Below are positions 47,539-62,105 of a stretch of 64,000 bases of DNA, piece after piece. Both the position numbers and the translations under genes were made by a program. Position 1 is the first letter of the stretch. Each line of letters starts with the position of its first letter. The notes below the pieces were generated by a model that saw only the letters and a list, made by a program, of their open reading frames with translations, searched no databases and had not been told where the DNA came from. The stretch lies in assembly GCF_024679245.1 (NCBI RefSeq), contig NC_090180.1:8700007-8764006 (forward strand), in the 5' to 3' direction. The stretch comes from Pseudorasbora parva (taxonomy: Eukaryota > Chordata > Actinopteri > Cypriniformes > Gobionidae).

Positions 47539-50500
47539 CCATTGTTTAGATCATTTTTCTAAATCCGTAGGACATAGTCTTATCACAAAAATGAGATTTT
47601 TCTCCGCGTTGCTTTTTTTAACGAAACTCACTCAAGTGTTAATACAAATTAAGCATGAAGCTGAAGAGGTAAAATGCAGTTATAGTACAAAAAGTATAAA
47701 AAAGAAATACCTAAACAGGAACATAGTATGCTTAAAATGCAAAAAATAATATTTAAACAGTAAACTATAAGTATAATGTTAGGTTCACTTAAATAAAACT
47801 TACAAGTAGCAGTATATAACTACTAAACAAGTAGTGTACAGAGAGTACACTTCAAAGTGTGCTTTCATAAACTGAAAGATGTTCTACGATTATTAAAATA
47901 GTAAACTGCTACTATACTTATAAGTTCATTTGATGTGGTACAAATGACAAACGTAGTTGTAAACTAGCTGTGCACTTAAAGTTCACTACTGTATACACTT
48001 ATACTTTTCCAAACTTTAAAGTAGGCCAATTTAGTGCCAAGAAGCATTGAAATAATACATTTACAAGTTTACTATAGTACATTGATATTAGTATACTTAC
48101 TACATAAAGTAGGCTATACTTAAAAGTATACTTGAGCATTACTTCATAAAATCAACTTGACGAATAACCACATGCAAACTTTAGTTCAGATCAGAAAATT
48201 TAAATAAAACATCTTACCCAAATAAAAATAATACCAAAGTATGATGCTAAAGTCCTTTAGAAAGATAATAATAACAACCTATTCAAATAAATTCTGAAAA
48301 GAACTGTGTATGTTGATCATTTCTGTTTTTGGAGTGCTATCATACTGTAAAAGCGAGAACAGAGTAACAACAAAAACATCAGCACCTGCCGTCTATAAAC
48401 ACTGCACTGGTCAAACAGGAAATTAAACTAGCTAAGTAAACTCAGGTAATGTTAACACCAGCTCTCACAGCAACACACCAATTTAACAGTGAATTTTCCC
48501 CTTTATGTCGGTGAACACTAAACAATTCTCCCAAAGTTATTATACACTTAGATTTACAGATTCTGCCTTTTTTAATGGGTGTTTTATTTAAATCATTTTG
48601 CAAAGCACAGGTCAGATAGAGCGTTCTGTGCTTTGAGAATAATCTCAGTGCTGTCCTTGAATGAGCTCCAAACATGCTGTCAATTATATCTAGTATCAAA
48701 GGTCACTGGCACACAGGGTAAAAAAAAAAGAGAGAGAAAAACAGACGGAGAATATGACATAAAAACAACACTGTCTGAGCTGCAAATCATTATTTTGCCA
48801 AAGCATTTTTGCCATGTTGGTGCCATGAATAATGAGGAAACGTGTGTGTCTGTGGAAGAGTATGGCCTGCTGTCTGATATCCATAACCACTGCCTCTATT
48901 AGATTATATAAATAGTCAGTTCACAAGAGACAAAGAGATTTAAAAGAAAAGGTAGAGGATAGAGAGGGGAAAGAGAGATTTCCATTTAATAGGGCATTGC
49001 TAACAAGATCATTTTCCATTAATAATCCCTTATTGTGAAGTTTTCATGGATCGTTTTCTTCAGCATAACAGAGGAAACAATTAAACTGAAGGAGACAATG
49101 GATGTTTAACGACTCTTATGAGCAGAAATAAACATAACACTAAAGAGGAAGATAAATCCTGCCTGCTAAAGTTCAACATTTCATTTATAATGTGGATTAC
49201 CGCCTGTGCGAAACACAATCTTATATTAGAGCTGTTCATAATTGGTCATGTATGGAAACACTTTCACTTTCAGCCCAAACGTAATCTGTCTTGCATCAAA
49301 CATGATTAATTGAATATTTAGGCTGACCTCTGCACCGTCAATTTTGCTCAAGGCTCGTCATCTGCTCATCACAAACATGTTCCATGACTATCCCTATTGT
49401 GCCCTTTATTGCTTTCACAATGAAACCCACGGCCACAGAGGCTCTTTAAATGGCTGGGTCTCTTCAGACTGTCCAAGCCCATCCTCTTGTGAGCCGTGAC
49501 CACCTGCAATCTGAATCTGCTTTATTCAATTACTGCACCATATGTTTGTTAGCACAGCTGGCTTTCTATGGCTAGGGATGTGCACGTCTCCTTCAAGCTG
49601 GGTCAAACCTCCTGAACTTCCAGCTGTATCTGAACTCCACAGTGCCCATCAGCTACTGTCCTCATGTTACTACTGCCTCATCCTCAGGCCTGAAACAACC
49701 TGATAAGTGACCTTTCATATCAAAACAACATGCGTTTTTTCTCCACACAGATGCAACACAGATTCAAGGGATCCCTTTCTTTTTCGCTGCTTTTCCAGCA
49801 AGCAATAGCCGCCATTTCATCGTCTCCGTGAACTACTCGATATAGTCCAGCTATGAGTAATCCACTTCTAGCCATAATAACCTTGAATTTGGTCACATGT
49901 CGTTTTTGCCAACCTAACTTGCAAGATGTATGACATGCCATCATGTAAGCAAAGTCAGTGAAGTTGACTTTCTTTTATTTCTTTGAACTGAAAAGAAAGG
50001 GCTGTGTTTGGATGGCTATTGGACATCTTCTAAACGCAAATCCTATCAGCAAATTTCTCAGACAGTGATGTAGCATTTATAGCATGGTTGATGGGTTAAA
50101 CACTTCCAAGCAACTGCCATTGAATGAATGAAAATGCTAGCTGTTTCAGGTACCTCCTCACACAGATCTTATGTGTTTTATACGTTAGGTGTTCATGGTG
50201 GAGCATGATGCCAGACGGCTAGACTCACAATCTAAGATTGATGTCTCAGCGCTGGCTGGAGGGAGAATTGATATTTCCTTGCCTTGTTCAGGAGATTAAA
50301 TGAAAATAAACACCATTGGGAAGTTAATAATGTGGACCAGTGCTGATAATCACAGGAAAAGGAACTGAGTATCACTTCTTCAGAAATGTGAGAAAAAAGA
50401 ATATAGTGCAAACTGAACCATGAGAATGGAAGATCATAGAGGTTGTGGAAATAATAAAAAGAAAAATACAAGCTGGCATACCATTAGGGGAAAAACAGTT

Positions 50501-50579
50501 GCTTTGGCTGTCTACATTTTTCCTCTTAAAAAACTCCTTACTGGGAAAAACTAGATATCTCTAGTGAACTTTTGTCCAT
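47539..50579. other. Non-coding, no gene recognised
   Basis: About 3 kb with no recognised transposon. 48.7-49.3 kb reads as non-repetitive sequence, but conservation cannot be judged here. Confidence 0.4.
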
Positions 50580-51838
50580 CTAAAAAAAAAAAAAAAAAAC
50601 ATATTACATCACTTGTCGAGAAATACAGACATGTTTCTCTCCTACCATTCATAGCGAAAACACGAGTTGTTTTTAACCAGGTTTCATCCTTTCTCTCAGT
50701 TTAATCTGCTGGATGTCAACCAATCAGGTTTCAAAAGGACCACTCAACAGAGACTGCATTACAGTCAGTCACTGAAGCCCTGCAAAATGCGAAAGCTGAT
50801 TCCAAATCATCAGTCATCATCTATCTTCTGTCCACCCTCTCATCACTGGGCATCACAGGGATTCTGCTCCACTGGTTTGAGTCCTATCTCACAGGTAGGT
50901 CTTTTTGAAGGTTGCCTAGAGAGGGGGGGGGGGGGGGTATCCAAAGCACATCAACTGACCATGGGAGTTCCTCTGGGCTCAGTGCTGGGCCCTCTCCTCT
51001 TCTCAGTTTACACTACTCACTCGGACCCATCATACAGGCGCATGGCTTCTCATACCATTGCTATGCTGACGAAACACAGTTCTATCTTTTATTTAAACCA
51101 TATGATCCCACAGTAGCTGCACAAATCTCAAGATATCTGGCAGACTCGGCATGGATGAAAAAACAGCACCTGCAGCTCATGCGGGTTTGCGCTGTACTAC
51201 ATCAGAAAGATCAGACTGTTCCTTACAGAACATGCAACACAGCTTCTCGCCCAGGCCCAGGTCGTAACGGCTTGAATACTGCAATGCGCTTTTGGCTGGA
51301 CTTCCATCGTGCGCAATCAAAACACTTCAAATGATTCAGAACGCAGCGGCACATCTAGTCTTCAACGAGCTCAAAATGGCTCATATCACCCCTCTCTTCA
51401 TCTCTCTCCATTGACCACTTGCTGCTCGCATGCAAGTTCAAGACTTTGATGCTTGCTTATGGATCCACCACAAGCTCAGCACGAGTCTACACCCCCACCA
51501 GAAGCCTTCGCTCAGCTAAGGTACCATCACAGAGTGGCATGAAATCCCTCTCCAGAACATTTCCATTCACCGTTCCCTGCTAGTGGAACCATCTTCCCAC
51601 CTACAACCGGATGGCCGAATCACTGACAAAATTCAAAAGACAGCTGAAAACTCATCTCTTCCGTCAGCACTTAATCTATTTATTTTTCCTCTATTCCCTC
51701 CCTATTCTAGCTAGGGCTACTCTGAGTAATGTCCAAAACGTAGTATTTCAGGCCTCTTCGTGACGGATCGCTTACAGTACTCCTCAGTTTTAAATCGCTT
51801 TGGATAAAAGCGTCTGCTAAATGCATACATGTAAAGGT
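50580..51838 (+). mobile_element. L2-like LINE, 5'-truncated, reverse transcriptase broken
   Basis: Reverse-transcriptase pieces in shifting frames: VFNQVSS-type start, LLDVNQSGFK, HQLTMGVPLGSVLGPLLFSVYT, and FSYHCYADETQFYL, where the usual catalytic YADD is YADE. A poly-G run at about 50925-50937 marks a frame break. The end has the stretch encoding LKTHLFRQH-type residues and the tail TCGCTTTGGATAAAAGCGTC. It is not functional. Confidence 0.82.
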
Positions 51839-53160
51839 AAATCTATAGTTAAACCCCACTGGGTTGCAGACAGCGAGGAGAAACAATGGCAAATACAAAA
51901 AATAAATCGCAGCTATCCATATATAACCGTGCACAGTCATGATAGCAAAATTAAAAGTCTTTTACAAGGGAGGAGAAATAATTTTCTTATCTTTTGTTGT
52001 TGACGTCAAAGGCATCTAATGACATCCTTGAAAACCACAATCAGAACTACAAAATAAATTACCCAGAACACATGAAATAATTACTAGTAAAAACGTATTG
52101 TCCAATATTAAATCTTGAGGCGCTGGTTTAAAATGTCAAAAGCAGCCAATAAAGCAAAGCTACAATAGCTTAAAAGAACTAAACTAAAATCAATGTAAAA
52201 GCTGAGGAACCAAGACTCTAACAGATATCAGAAGAAAAAATGTGTCTAACTTTTGTGGGAAAAAAACACAAGATTAGAGCCATCCATACGACACTCATTC
52301 CTCACAGCAAACAATAGGCACACTGAGGACAGTTAATTGAGCAATGATGGACCATTTGTGTACAAAGAATCCTCCAAACACAGCGAACATATCTTCAGAC
52401 ATGCGTGAGCTGCGTTACATAACGGCTGACTTCTTGCGCTGTCAGAGACTTTGTTGGAGACATGTGGACCTCTTTAGCCCTTATCATGAATTGCTCATTG
52501 TTTGAATCAATCATACAGCCCTTGTCATGGTCCTGATAAAGGGAATAGATCCAGAGCAAGGCCAGCACAAAGGGCTGTAATGTCAGCATGAGAGGACGGG
52601 AGGATGGGAACAAGGCCGTGGAGGCTGGAGAGAGGGATGAAAACATAGCAGGCTGCCAGAGAGTGTGTTACAGTGTGATGAAGAGACCTGGCTCCAAAAA
52701 CATCTGCTTGTTATTGAGGCCTTGAAATTGAGTCTATGCCATTGTTTTATTCCTTCAGAAAAAATGAAGGCACAAAGCCTTGATCGCAATGTACTGCACA
52801 AAGAGGGTACATTAAATTCCATCAAATAAACACACTGTTGCAGATGAAGGAATGCCACAAGTTCAAAAATGACTGGTATTACTATTCTTGGGAAATGTCC
52901 TCGGGAATTCCAGGTACAAACACAGAGAGATACAGAGAGTTCCCTCACATAAATCATTTTACATATAAGACATTGTGCAACACATGAAGGTGAATTCAGG
53001 TTTTCTATTTATGTGGAGACAATCGGTGCCCACAATGTAGATAAAACTTTTATATGTCTTGCCAAAAGTTTTCACTGTCCCCAATGCACTTTTCCATAAA
53101 TTAAGATTTGCTATTTTATAATTACATTTGACATTACTTTGCCCATTTCTGTGCTGAAAC
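51839..53160. other. Non-coding, no gene recognised
   Basis: No transposon or exon identified. Confidence 0.4.
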
Positions 53161-53164
53161 CTGG

Positions 53165-53755
53165 CATCATCAAACTACGCCTTTGTTTTGAATAGGCGCC
53201 CTCTAGCGCACGGAAAAGTTACATACTGTAGCTTTAAATACAGCAAAAATTGGACATTGAATCTTGGGACACGTGGTCTTCATCTCACAGCCTCACAGAG
53301 TGTTGAGGAGCTGAGCAAGGCCGCTGGAGTGATTGTTACGCAACACATGGTTCGCGAGCAGCGGGACTTTTATTATGAAGGGACACAGTCACCGGCACAA
53401 TTTCTGCTTTTCCAGTCATGAGTATGAGATAATGGAGCTCTGTTGATCATATTAGATACATTTAAGTGTGTTTAAAATTATGTCATGAAGTTACTCTGTG
53501 TGTTCGCTCAGCGGTTGCTGTAACACTTGTTGCACTGCAGTGAGAGTAAAGCGTTTCTTTCTGGCAAATAAAACTGAGGGTAACGCAGATATGAAGCAAT
53601 TGACAGGCGACTCCCTCAGACGCCTCGGCTCCTTGGTTATTTTCTCACAATTTACAAATAGTTGGAATATTGTAAGTACTCAGCTAAAAAAAAAATATAT
53701 AACACTGGCCCAGTGCTTTTGGATATTTTACTGCAAAAATACTACATAGTGCACC
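53165..53755. mobile_element. Second copy of the 651-bp TTAA-type family, left end inverted
   Basis: From about 53240 it matches the copy at 26538-27188 in the same direction (CAGCGGGACTTTTATTATGA, TTCTGCTTTTCCAGTCATGA) and ends ACATAGTGCACC before TTAA at 53756-53759. The first 70 or so bases (53165-53237) match the family's left end as a reverse complement. Confidence 0.72.
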
Positions 53756-54476
53756 TTAAAATTTGTATATTATATACATTTGATTTTATATTTTAAAAAT
53801 ATTTTTTTTATTATATACACATTAAATTAAATAAATATGCAACTCTAGTAATTTTCAACAAAACTTAATTTGTTATTTTAATAATTTTACCTATAGTTTA
53901 GGTTGACAAGCAGAATTTACACCCAAATTCCACAGAAAACAAAATGTTTAACAGAAAACAGAAGGCTGACCACAGACAAAGAGAACAGCCCCTGCGATTT
54001 GAGCAAAGAAAACATTCGATTGCGCTCTTCAGAGATCCACAGATAACTCAAACAGAAATCTGACATCTGCATTGTCTAGAAATCGTTTAGAACACATTAG
54101 CGTCACATTTGACAAAGCAAAAATGTCCATTCTTCTATCATGCATTATCAGAGATCACATTACAAACATCTCGTCCCTGCGTGCTGGAGGATCGACTGAA
54201 AACAAAAGAGGCCACAGGTGTAAACAACCACACGTAATGGTTTATTGCTACATTTAGAAGAATATTATTCATATAATCATGGAGCATCATGTACCAATTT
54301 CTGAGCATGTGAACAGGTGTTGACAGTTTTGGACTCATAGTCTCAAAGAATGTGCCATAAGTAAGATAAATGAGCCCTCTACCTCCATTTACCCAAATGC
54401 TCTTTTGTTCTTTAAGCTCTCTGATGTCCAAGGCACTTCATCTTTTTTCTCCAGCCGCACATCATTTGCTACAGAT

Positions 54477-54689
<213 letters not shown>

Positions 54690-54928
54690 ACTGCAGTTTC
54701 AAAATGGCGTAAATGTGCTGTCAATTGAACATGCAAAAACAGATTTCATCAAGAAAATTTTGAAAAGTTTAATGACAGTGAAGCTGTTACAAACAGTGAT
54801 GTACAGTATATAAAATACCCAGTAAACTATTTAATAGTACAATATCATTTTAAAAACATAAATGTCATAAATACATATAAATATAACAGGTTTGTAGTAT
54901 GAATTTTGATTGTTTTTGACAATTTTTA

Positions 54929-55305
54929 TGCTCACCAAAGCTGCATTTATTTGACCAAAATACAGTGTAAAAAAGCTAAACAAAACAAACACATATATTA
55001 TCACCATAAATTATTTATCTGATGGGAATTACACTTGTTTGGAAATCATTCTAATATGATGATTTGCTGTGCAAGAAACATTTCTGTTATGTTTCTTATT
55101 ATTCTTATAATGTTGAGAGCAGTTGTGCTGCTTAATATTATTTTTGTGGAAACCTTGATATTTCTTTTAGGATTCTTTAGTTATATAATGTAATATAATG
55201 TTTATTATTTAACAGTATTTATTTGAAATCCTTTTTTTTACATTAAATGTCATTACTGTCAATTTTTAATCAATTTAGTCCATCATTGCTAAACAAAAAT
55301 ATTAA
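54929..55305 (-). mobile_element. Miniature element family A, copy 6
   Basis: Reverse orientation: ATGCTCACCAAAGCTGCATT, ATTCTAATATGATGATTTGC and TGCTGCTTAATATTAT. It is more diverged than the other copies. Confidence 0.65.
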
Positions 55306-55902
55306 TTTATAAAAATAAATAAAAATAAATTAGCTTTAAAAAAATAAAGCCTTTTGAATCAAGAAACTCAACTCAATTTTATATATCATAGAAAAGATAG
55401 TTTAGGAATTAATATTACTGTTTGGCTTGGCTGTAAATATTGCAAATAAAATGACAAAACGATGAGATGTGCTTGGCCCGTATTGTTTTCATTTTGAAAA
55501 GAAATTAAACCCAACAACTTATAAATGTGGCTAATTTATCTGTGACACCACTTTTGAATAATTGAGAGTTGTTTGTTTACAATCTCAGAGATTGACATGT
55601 TCATATTACACGTAATTCTGTGTGATTAAATCTTGTAAACAAATCTTCAGTGAAAACCCTCCACACCCTTCCACTGAGGGGAAAAAAGAATTCATGTACT
55701 GCACTTGATCTATGACAATAAATGTGCACTGACATGAAGTTACCTAGACAGATCTGAATGTCCATGCAGGAAAATTAGTGGGAGAAATGTGGCTGCACAC
55801 CAGGAAAAACACTCCCCTACTGCTGAACATGAGAATAACAGACTGCAAATGCAAAACAATTGAGTGTCTGTGTACATCGCATTATCAACCAAGGGTGAAC
55901 CA

Positions 55903-56220
<318 letters not shown>

Positions 56221-58010
56221 AAATGAGTAGTCTGAACTATTCTATGCCACTGCATTTAAAAATATGAGAGGACTTGAAATTGTTCATGCACCTGCGCACA
56301 CATTTAGTCTTTTTCCTCTCCCGAGACTCATTTAATGTTTTGTAACAATCACCCACACAAAATGAGGGAGTACAATAAGAGATTATTTTCGGATGAATTG
56401 ATTCAGGATGTTGAATAGTGTCTTAAACAGCTCCAGTTATGCTAAAGTCTATAAACACAATTGAAACCTACAATTTATGTCCATTTAGGCCCTTTGCTAA
56501 TGCCAGCCTGCCAGTCCTGGCACAGCCTGAGAACAGTTTGTGGTCTGTAGAAATTGCTTAAGGCTAACCATGTGCATTCAGCACTCTTCAGCCATGGTCA
56601 CAACCTTTCAGGATAGACAGGGCACTTCCTGCCCAGAAGGCGGCAAAGATAGGAATACAACTTGACAGATTTAACGTTTTCTAATATATATATATATATA
56701 TTATAGAAGAGATGAGAAACCAACAATCTAAATTAAGTCAGCAGCTAAAATTATGATCAGCTGTTAAGTTACAAATGTAACAAATTGAGCGAAATCACAT
56801 AGAATTGGAGTCAGATCAAAATTAGTAGTCAGATTTACAATTTGATATGAATAAATTAAGTGCTTTTAACAAAATGCTGCAAAGTCTACACGCAGAAGTC
56901 CTTCGACCAGCCCGTTAGATTCAGTCCTTGGGCTAACGAATGGACCTTAGGGTGAACTAACCCTTTAAATTGATTTCACAAGAATTTTTTCCCCCAGGCA
57001 CACTGTGAGTTCAGTTGAGTTGAGTTTTCCCCCATCGGGAGTGAGTGCTCTCAGTTAAAAAATGAAAACAGGTTGTGACATAGCCATGCACTTCCACAGG
57101 CCCCCCAAATGGGTCATATTCATGTCATCCGGCAGATCAGACACAGAAGAAAAGAAACACTCCACCCTACTGAAAATTGCAAAATATCCATCACATCTCC
57201 CATCTTACTCTGGGCCCCTCTTTATTCAAAGAACAATACCGGCTTCTGAACTTGTCCTGGTGTTGTTTCTTGTCATCTTAAAGATACCTACACAAGCCCT
57301 GCCCTCACTAATGTAGAGAACAAAATATTTGTGCATTATTGCTAGCCTGCTTTTAGAGATTAATCATTAACAATAGTTAATTGAAGATAATGTTAGCTTA
57401 TGAGATGATTCATTTATTAAGACTATAATGGGTAAAAGAAAAGTATGTACTTTCTGTGGGGAATAAGAGTGACCAGGACAATAGCTATATGGTGTTGGTA
57501 TGTATTACAGGTCCATATAAGGAATTGTTTTTCTATAAGGTGGAAGCAACTTATGGCCCCTCTGTGTTTCTTAACCATGAAGCAGTTGTGTGTGCAGTCT
57601 TCTGTGCAGTGTGAAAAACAGGAACTAAAACGGGGTGTAAAGGGCAAACGAAGCAGGTGTCATCCGATGACCAAGAGAAGACTGCCAACATCTTCCTTTT
57701 TTGTGTATAAATATTGGGTTCAAGGGAGAGTCGAGCGATTGCGGACTGCCTGAACATAAGCCTCGCATAGGATTGTGTAATTAGGGATAGCTGTGACCCA
57801 GAGCTCTGTATGCTTCTGACTTAGTCTGACTTAATTCATAAATTAAACAGGTAAACTGTATTCTGCTCCTCTCATTCAACGAACACGTGTACTTGAGGAA
57901 ATTGATAAGTCCAACACTAAGTAGGCTATAATATTCCAACAACTTGATCAATAATAGTCATCATACACTTGAAGCAGAAATGGTGCCAGAAAAAAAAAAC
58001 TTACAGTGTT
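56221..58010. other. Mostly non-coding; isolated TTAA-type right end at 56.95 kb
   Basis: At 56951-56964 GGTGAACTAACCCT sits directly before TTAA (56965-56968), the right terminus of one of the miniature families. The left end was not found. A short AT tract lies at 56685-56702. No gene. Confidence 0.4.
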
Positions 58011-58029
58011 TCATTTTGCATACAATGAG

Positions 58030-58245
58030 GATTTGGTACCGAAATCGGAACTTTTACGAGCACCGACCGAATTACGCCGGTATACCGAGTACCGATTCAC
58101 ATTAAATCAATCAGTACCAAATTGCGGTACTTGAGCACGGATCTGGTAACATAAAGTGTCTGTGAATATTAAACAGCAAAAACACTTTTTAAATAAGACT
58201 GCTGCATGTCTCTGTGTGAATGAATGGCGCTTACGCGTTTAATTT

Positions 58246-58292
<47 letters not shown>

Positions 58293-59056
58293 TCGTGCGT
58301 GACGGTCGCATGTTTCCATCTCATAGGAGGACATGAATGCATGACCATCATCCCCAGAGCCGCTCTGAGAGTCACTTCATAAGCATTTTACCGTTTCATT
58401 TGAAAAAAAAAAAAAAAACACACATACATAAACACAGAAACTCAAAGATATCTCTGCTACCCGTCAAAAAAGTTCTAATTTGACAAATATATTACAGGAG
58501 AATTAAGATGTCGCAGTGTAATACTAACACTAATATAATAAAATAACAAATTATCAAAACTACATTTTTAAAGTAATAAATAAATAAAAATTAATCCATG
58601 TTTTAATTTTAAAAGTAGCCTATAAAGCTCAGTTGTGCAGCACTTTGCTTGACAAAAAAGTTTAATTAAGCTAAAAGATAAATTAATGTTTTATGGCTTC
58701 ATTTCATTAACAAAAAATACACAACACAGAATTTGTGGGTAATCTTTTCATAGAAATTGAATTAAAAATAAAAATAAAAATACGGTTGTTTTTATGAATT
58801 CAATTAAGTAGGTACACTGGTAAATATTATAGTAAACAAACATCACACACAATGAGAGACAGAGACCAAGGCAGCTCTGGCATAATGTAATAACAATACT
58901 ATATATACAGTATATACAATAACACTTCTATAAATGACTTAGTTTCTTTACAGTCCTTGATGTATCCCTAAAGGACAGGAAAAAGGTCCTGTTGAGTACC
59001 GGTACCGAATTTCAGGTACCAGTACCGGTTAAAATGTGAACAGTACCTAACCCTAC
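58030..59056. mobile_element. hAT-like non-autonomous element with GTACCG motifs
   Basis: The left part has GGTACCGAAATCGG and TACCGAGTACCGATTC. The right end has GTACCGGTACCGAATTTCAG, then ACAGTACCTAACCCTA. The flanks CATACAATGAG and CATACGATGAG are a likely target duplication with one change. It shares an internal block with 6019-6982 and contains a CA repeat. Confidence 0.6.
58249..58289. repeat. (CA)n microsatellite
   Basis: About 20 CA units inside the hAT-like element. Confidence 0.95.
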
Positions 59057-60369
59057 ATACGATGAGTTTTGGGGGAAGCTCAAATATAAATATATATCTT
59101 ATTTCATAGGAATATTGTTAAATTATTTTGTCGCCTCAACAGCTGTAAACATATGCACCTGAAGCACTAATGAAAAAAGTATCTCTTTCTCATAAATAAA
59201 TAACTCACATTCTGCTTAGAAAATTAATAGTAATTTGTGTTTAGCAAAATAATAATGGATATGGCCAAACTCCAAAATATCCTTCTTTATTTTTAAGATT
59301 CATCAGCACCCACAACTGGAACATATAGTCTCAGATAAATGCACACACAATGAAACAAAGGACAAAAACCCAGGAGGTCAATGTTTTCTTTCAGCGCATA
59401 CGAAGCCTTGATTTACACTAATAACATACACTTAGGTGATCTGACTGACAGGTTCTCCAAACAACAGTGTGTTACATAATGTGTAAAACCATGTGTGTGT
59501 TTTCTTAGAAAGGAAAATGTCAATTACACACAGTGCCATTTCTCCAGCCCAGGCGCACAGAACACAAATCCCGGAGTAGATAGAAACCTCTAGGTTGGAA
59601 TATAAGAACGCTGTTCATTTCAAGTGCAAAACAAGCACAGGTTTCACAGCTGGTGCACATTAGAGAGGGACGTGGTGAATCAAAGGGAGGAAAAATGAGA
59701 GGGTGGGCACCGGACCATCATGCAGATGGATAAGCGCCTATGCCAACAGAATGTTCCCAAACTAACATTCCTTCTAAAAATACACATTGTGGTGATGAAG
59801 CGCCTGAGCGCTTTATGAGGAGTCAGACACAAAGCCGGGCTACCGCTGGACGCAAAGTCCCGAAAAGGTTTGCTACTTTGATCATTCCGTTACAAAGATC
59901 ATAACACCACTGGAGCAAAACAGCAGTTGAAAGGGTTTGTGTTTCGCGAGAGCAAACTAGATCTATCTCCATCTTCAGGCCTCCAGGAGGAGCGGCTTTG
60001 ATCTGCCTGCTCTGTGTGTTTCAGTAGAGATGACCAGCAGAGAGGGAAAACAGTGGAATCAGGGAAGGGGGCCAGAATAAGCAAGTCCGCTGGGGAGATC
60101 GGTCAAGATCTTACATATTTATTGCACTTCAGCATTATAGGGCGTCCCAGCCCCTCCTTGCTTGTCTCACAAGTAATGTAGAAAAGCATGTTTTAGAGTA
60201 GTAAGGAGGGGTAGTTCCTGCCAGGCGGCAATACATATCAACAAATGATGAACATCCCATCAGACACACAAACTATCTTAGAAATGTAAGTCATGTTTTA
60301 GAGCTCCTATTTTTCAAAGAGCATACAACAACCAAGAGAAAAGATTTTGCAGTGCATACTGCTTGGTGA
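59057..60369. other. Non-coding, no gene recognised
   Basis: No known repeat or exon identified. Confidence 0.4.
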
Positions 60370-60379
60370 TTCGTTGACC

Positions 60380-60580
60380 TGGAGTGGTCAACTCTGGCCC
60401 TCGAGATCTGCTTTCCTGCAGAGTTCAGCTCCAACCCTAATCAAACACACCTGAACAAGCTAATCAAGGTCTTCAGGATTTCTAGAAAAATACAGGCATG
60501 TAAGTTTGATATGGGTTGGAGGTAATCTCTACAGAAAAGTAAATCTCGAGGCCCAGTAATGCCCACCCCTGATTTAGACT
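60380..60580. mobile_element. Palindromic miniature element (common fish hAT-type family)
   Basis: Contains GAGTTCAGCTCCAACCCTAA, TCAAACACACCTGAAC and AGCTAATCAAGGTCTT. The outer parts (ACTCTGGCCCTCGAGATC and GATTT...CTCGAGGCCCAGTAATG) are roughly complementary. Confidence 0.7.
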
Positions 60581-60599
60581 GCAGATGGTCCAGTGAAGC

Positions 60600-60940
60600 C
60601 TATTTATGAGGCACAGGGGATACAACAGTCTGGGACAGAGTCAAGAGTAAGCAGAAAGAAAGAACCAAAAACATAAGTAACAATAAAACTGTGTTCCCTC
60701 TCATTGCAATTTGACATATTTTCATAGTGCGTGTCTGTTTTTTGTTTTTGTGTTTTAATAGATACTGATTCATTTTACAATTTAGCACCCTTTGTTTGCT
60801 GTGTGTATTTAAGCACTTAGTTCCCTTGGTTCTTTGTTCAGTCATGTTATGCTGGATGTGGTTGTGTTTTAGTTCTCCTGTGTTTGGAGAATACGTTGTG
60901 CTTGTATTCTCTATCGTCGTGTGCTTCGTGACAGACACAA
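60600..60940. repeat. Possible degenerate LTR-like segment
   Basis: TATTTAAGC followed by a T/G-rich stretch and TTCGTGACAGAC resembles a fish LTR, but no partner LTR, primer site or pol sequence is visible. Confidence 0.2.
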
Positions 60941-61200
60941 AACTGTTACAACCACTAAAAATAAATACAAATAACTGCCAAAAAATGGCAACAGATTAAT
61001 AGTAACACATAATACAAAATAAAATGTTACAGGCGCTGAGCCCGTCTCTTCACCTCGGATTGTTGACCAGTTTGGCTCCAGCCGGGATCATCGTCCTTAC
61101 GTCTCAACCAGGCTCCCCCTTCGCTTTGGTCAGACGTTGCTCTCTACCCCTTCGGCTCCATCATGCTCCGCCTTCCCTCCAACTCCGCTTTGGTTCTCAG

Positions 61201-61690
61201 CATAGACTGTAAAAAAATATGGACGTAGTGTCAGTGACGTCACCCATAGGATTCTGAAGTGCAGTTTTGAAGTGTAAAGTAGAGACGAGCTGCCATTTTG
61301 GCAACACGTCATCGCGCATCATGCCCGGATTACAGAAAATGGGCAAAAAGGCGGGACGTGGGCGGAGCTGAGGTAACGCGATGACTAACTGACAGATGGC
61401 TTTCCACCTGTCCATCAAAGTGGCCACGCCCTTAATTATGCCGAACTTTAAAGCTTTATATAATATAAACAAATTAGTTATAAAAAAAATCCCCGTTTGT
61501 CATTAAGGGCGAAATTAGCCATATAGACCAAAACCACAGTTTGTACCAGGCTGTAAAAAAATAAATTCTGCTGTAAAGTTGTGTCTTTTAACACAGGGCT
61601 CAATGAGATTCTGCTCCCTTCTGGAGCCTGTCCCTAGTGGCCAGTCGAGGAATTACAGTTTAAGTCACTTCCATATTGGCTTCCATAACT
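61201..61690. mobile_element. Miniature element with CATAGACTGTAA left end
   Basis: A recognisable fish family: CATAGACTGTAAAAAAATAT on the left, GTGACGTCACCCATAGGATT inside, and AGTGGCCAGTCGAGGAATTA and CACTTCCATATTGGCTTC on the right. Both flanks are C/T-rich. Confidence 0.6.
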
Positions 61691-62105
61691 GCAGAGGTCC
61701 TCAGTCCCACCTGCGTAGCCTCAGTCCTCTGGCGTGCTCGTCGCTGCAGCTCCCCCTTGGTCTCCAGATCCATCAGGGTTGCAGTCTCATTGGCTCTTCT
61801 GCTCCGCCTGGGTCTAACTTCCATCTGCTCCGTCTGTCGCCCCCAAATGTTCCAAAATATCCTCAAATAGGAGCTGAATGTGATAAAGCATTGATTACAA
61901 CAACTAAAAACATACATTTTGTGATTTTGTTTGGCTAATATTACCATAGGTTTATAATAACTAATAAAATATTCTAAAAAATGTATATTTTTAAGTCACG
62001 TTTAACAAAATCAAAATATTTTCAAGCACTCTCTACGGCAAATCTCCTTAACATACAAATGCATTTCTCAAGTATGTAACTCAAGACTGTAACTTCTGTC
62101 AAGCC

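Noticed and set aside
61579..61938. + strand 119-residue frame as a gene
   Set aside because: It starts in a miniature element and continues in C/T-rich sequence; no domain or splice structure.
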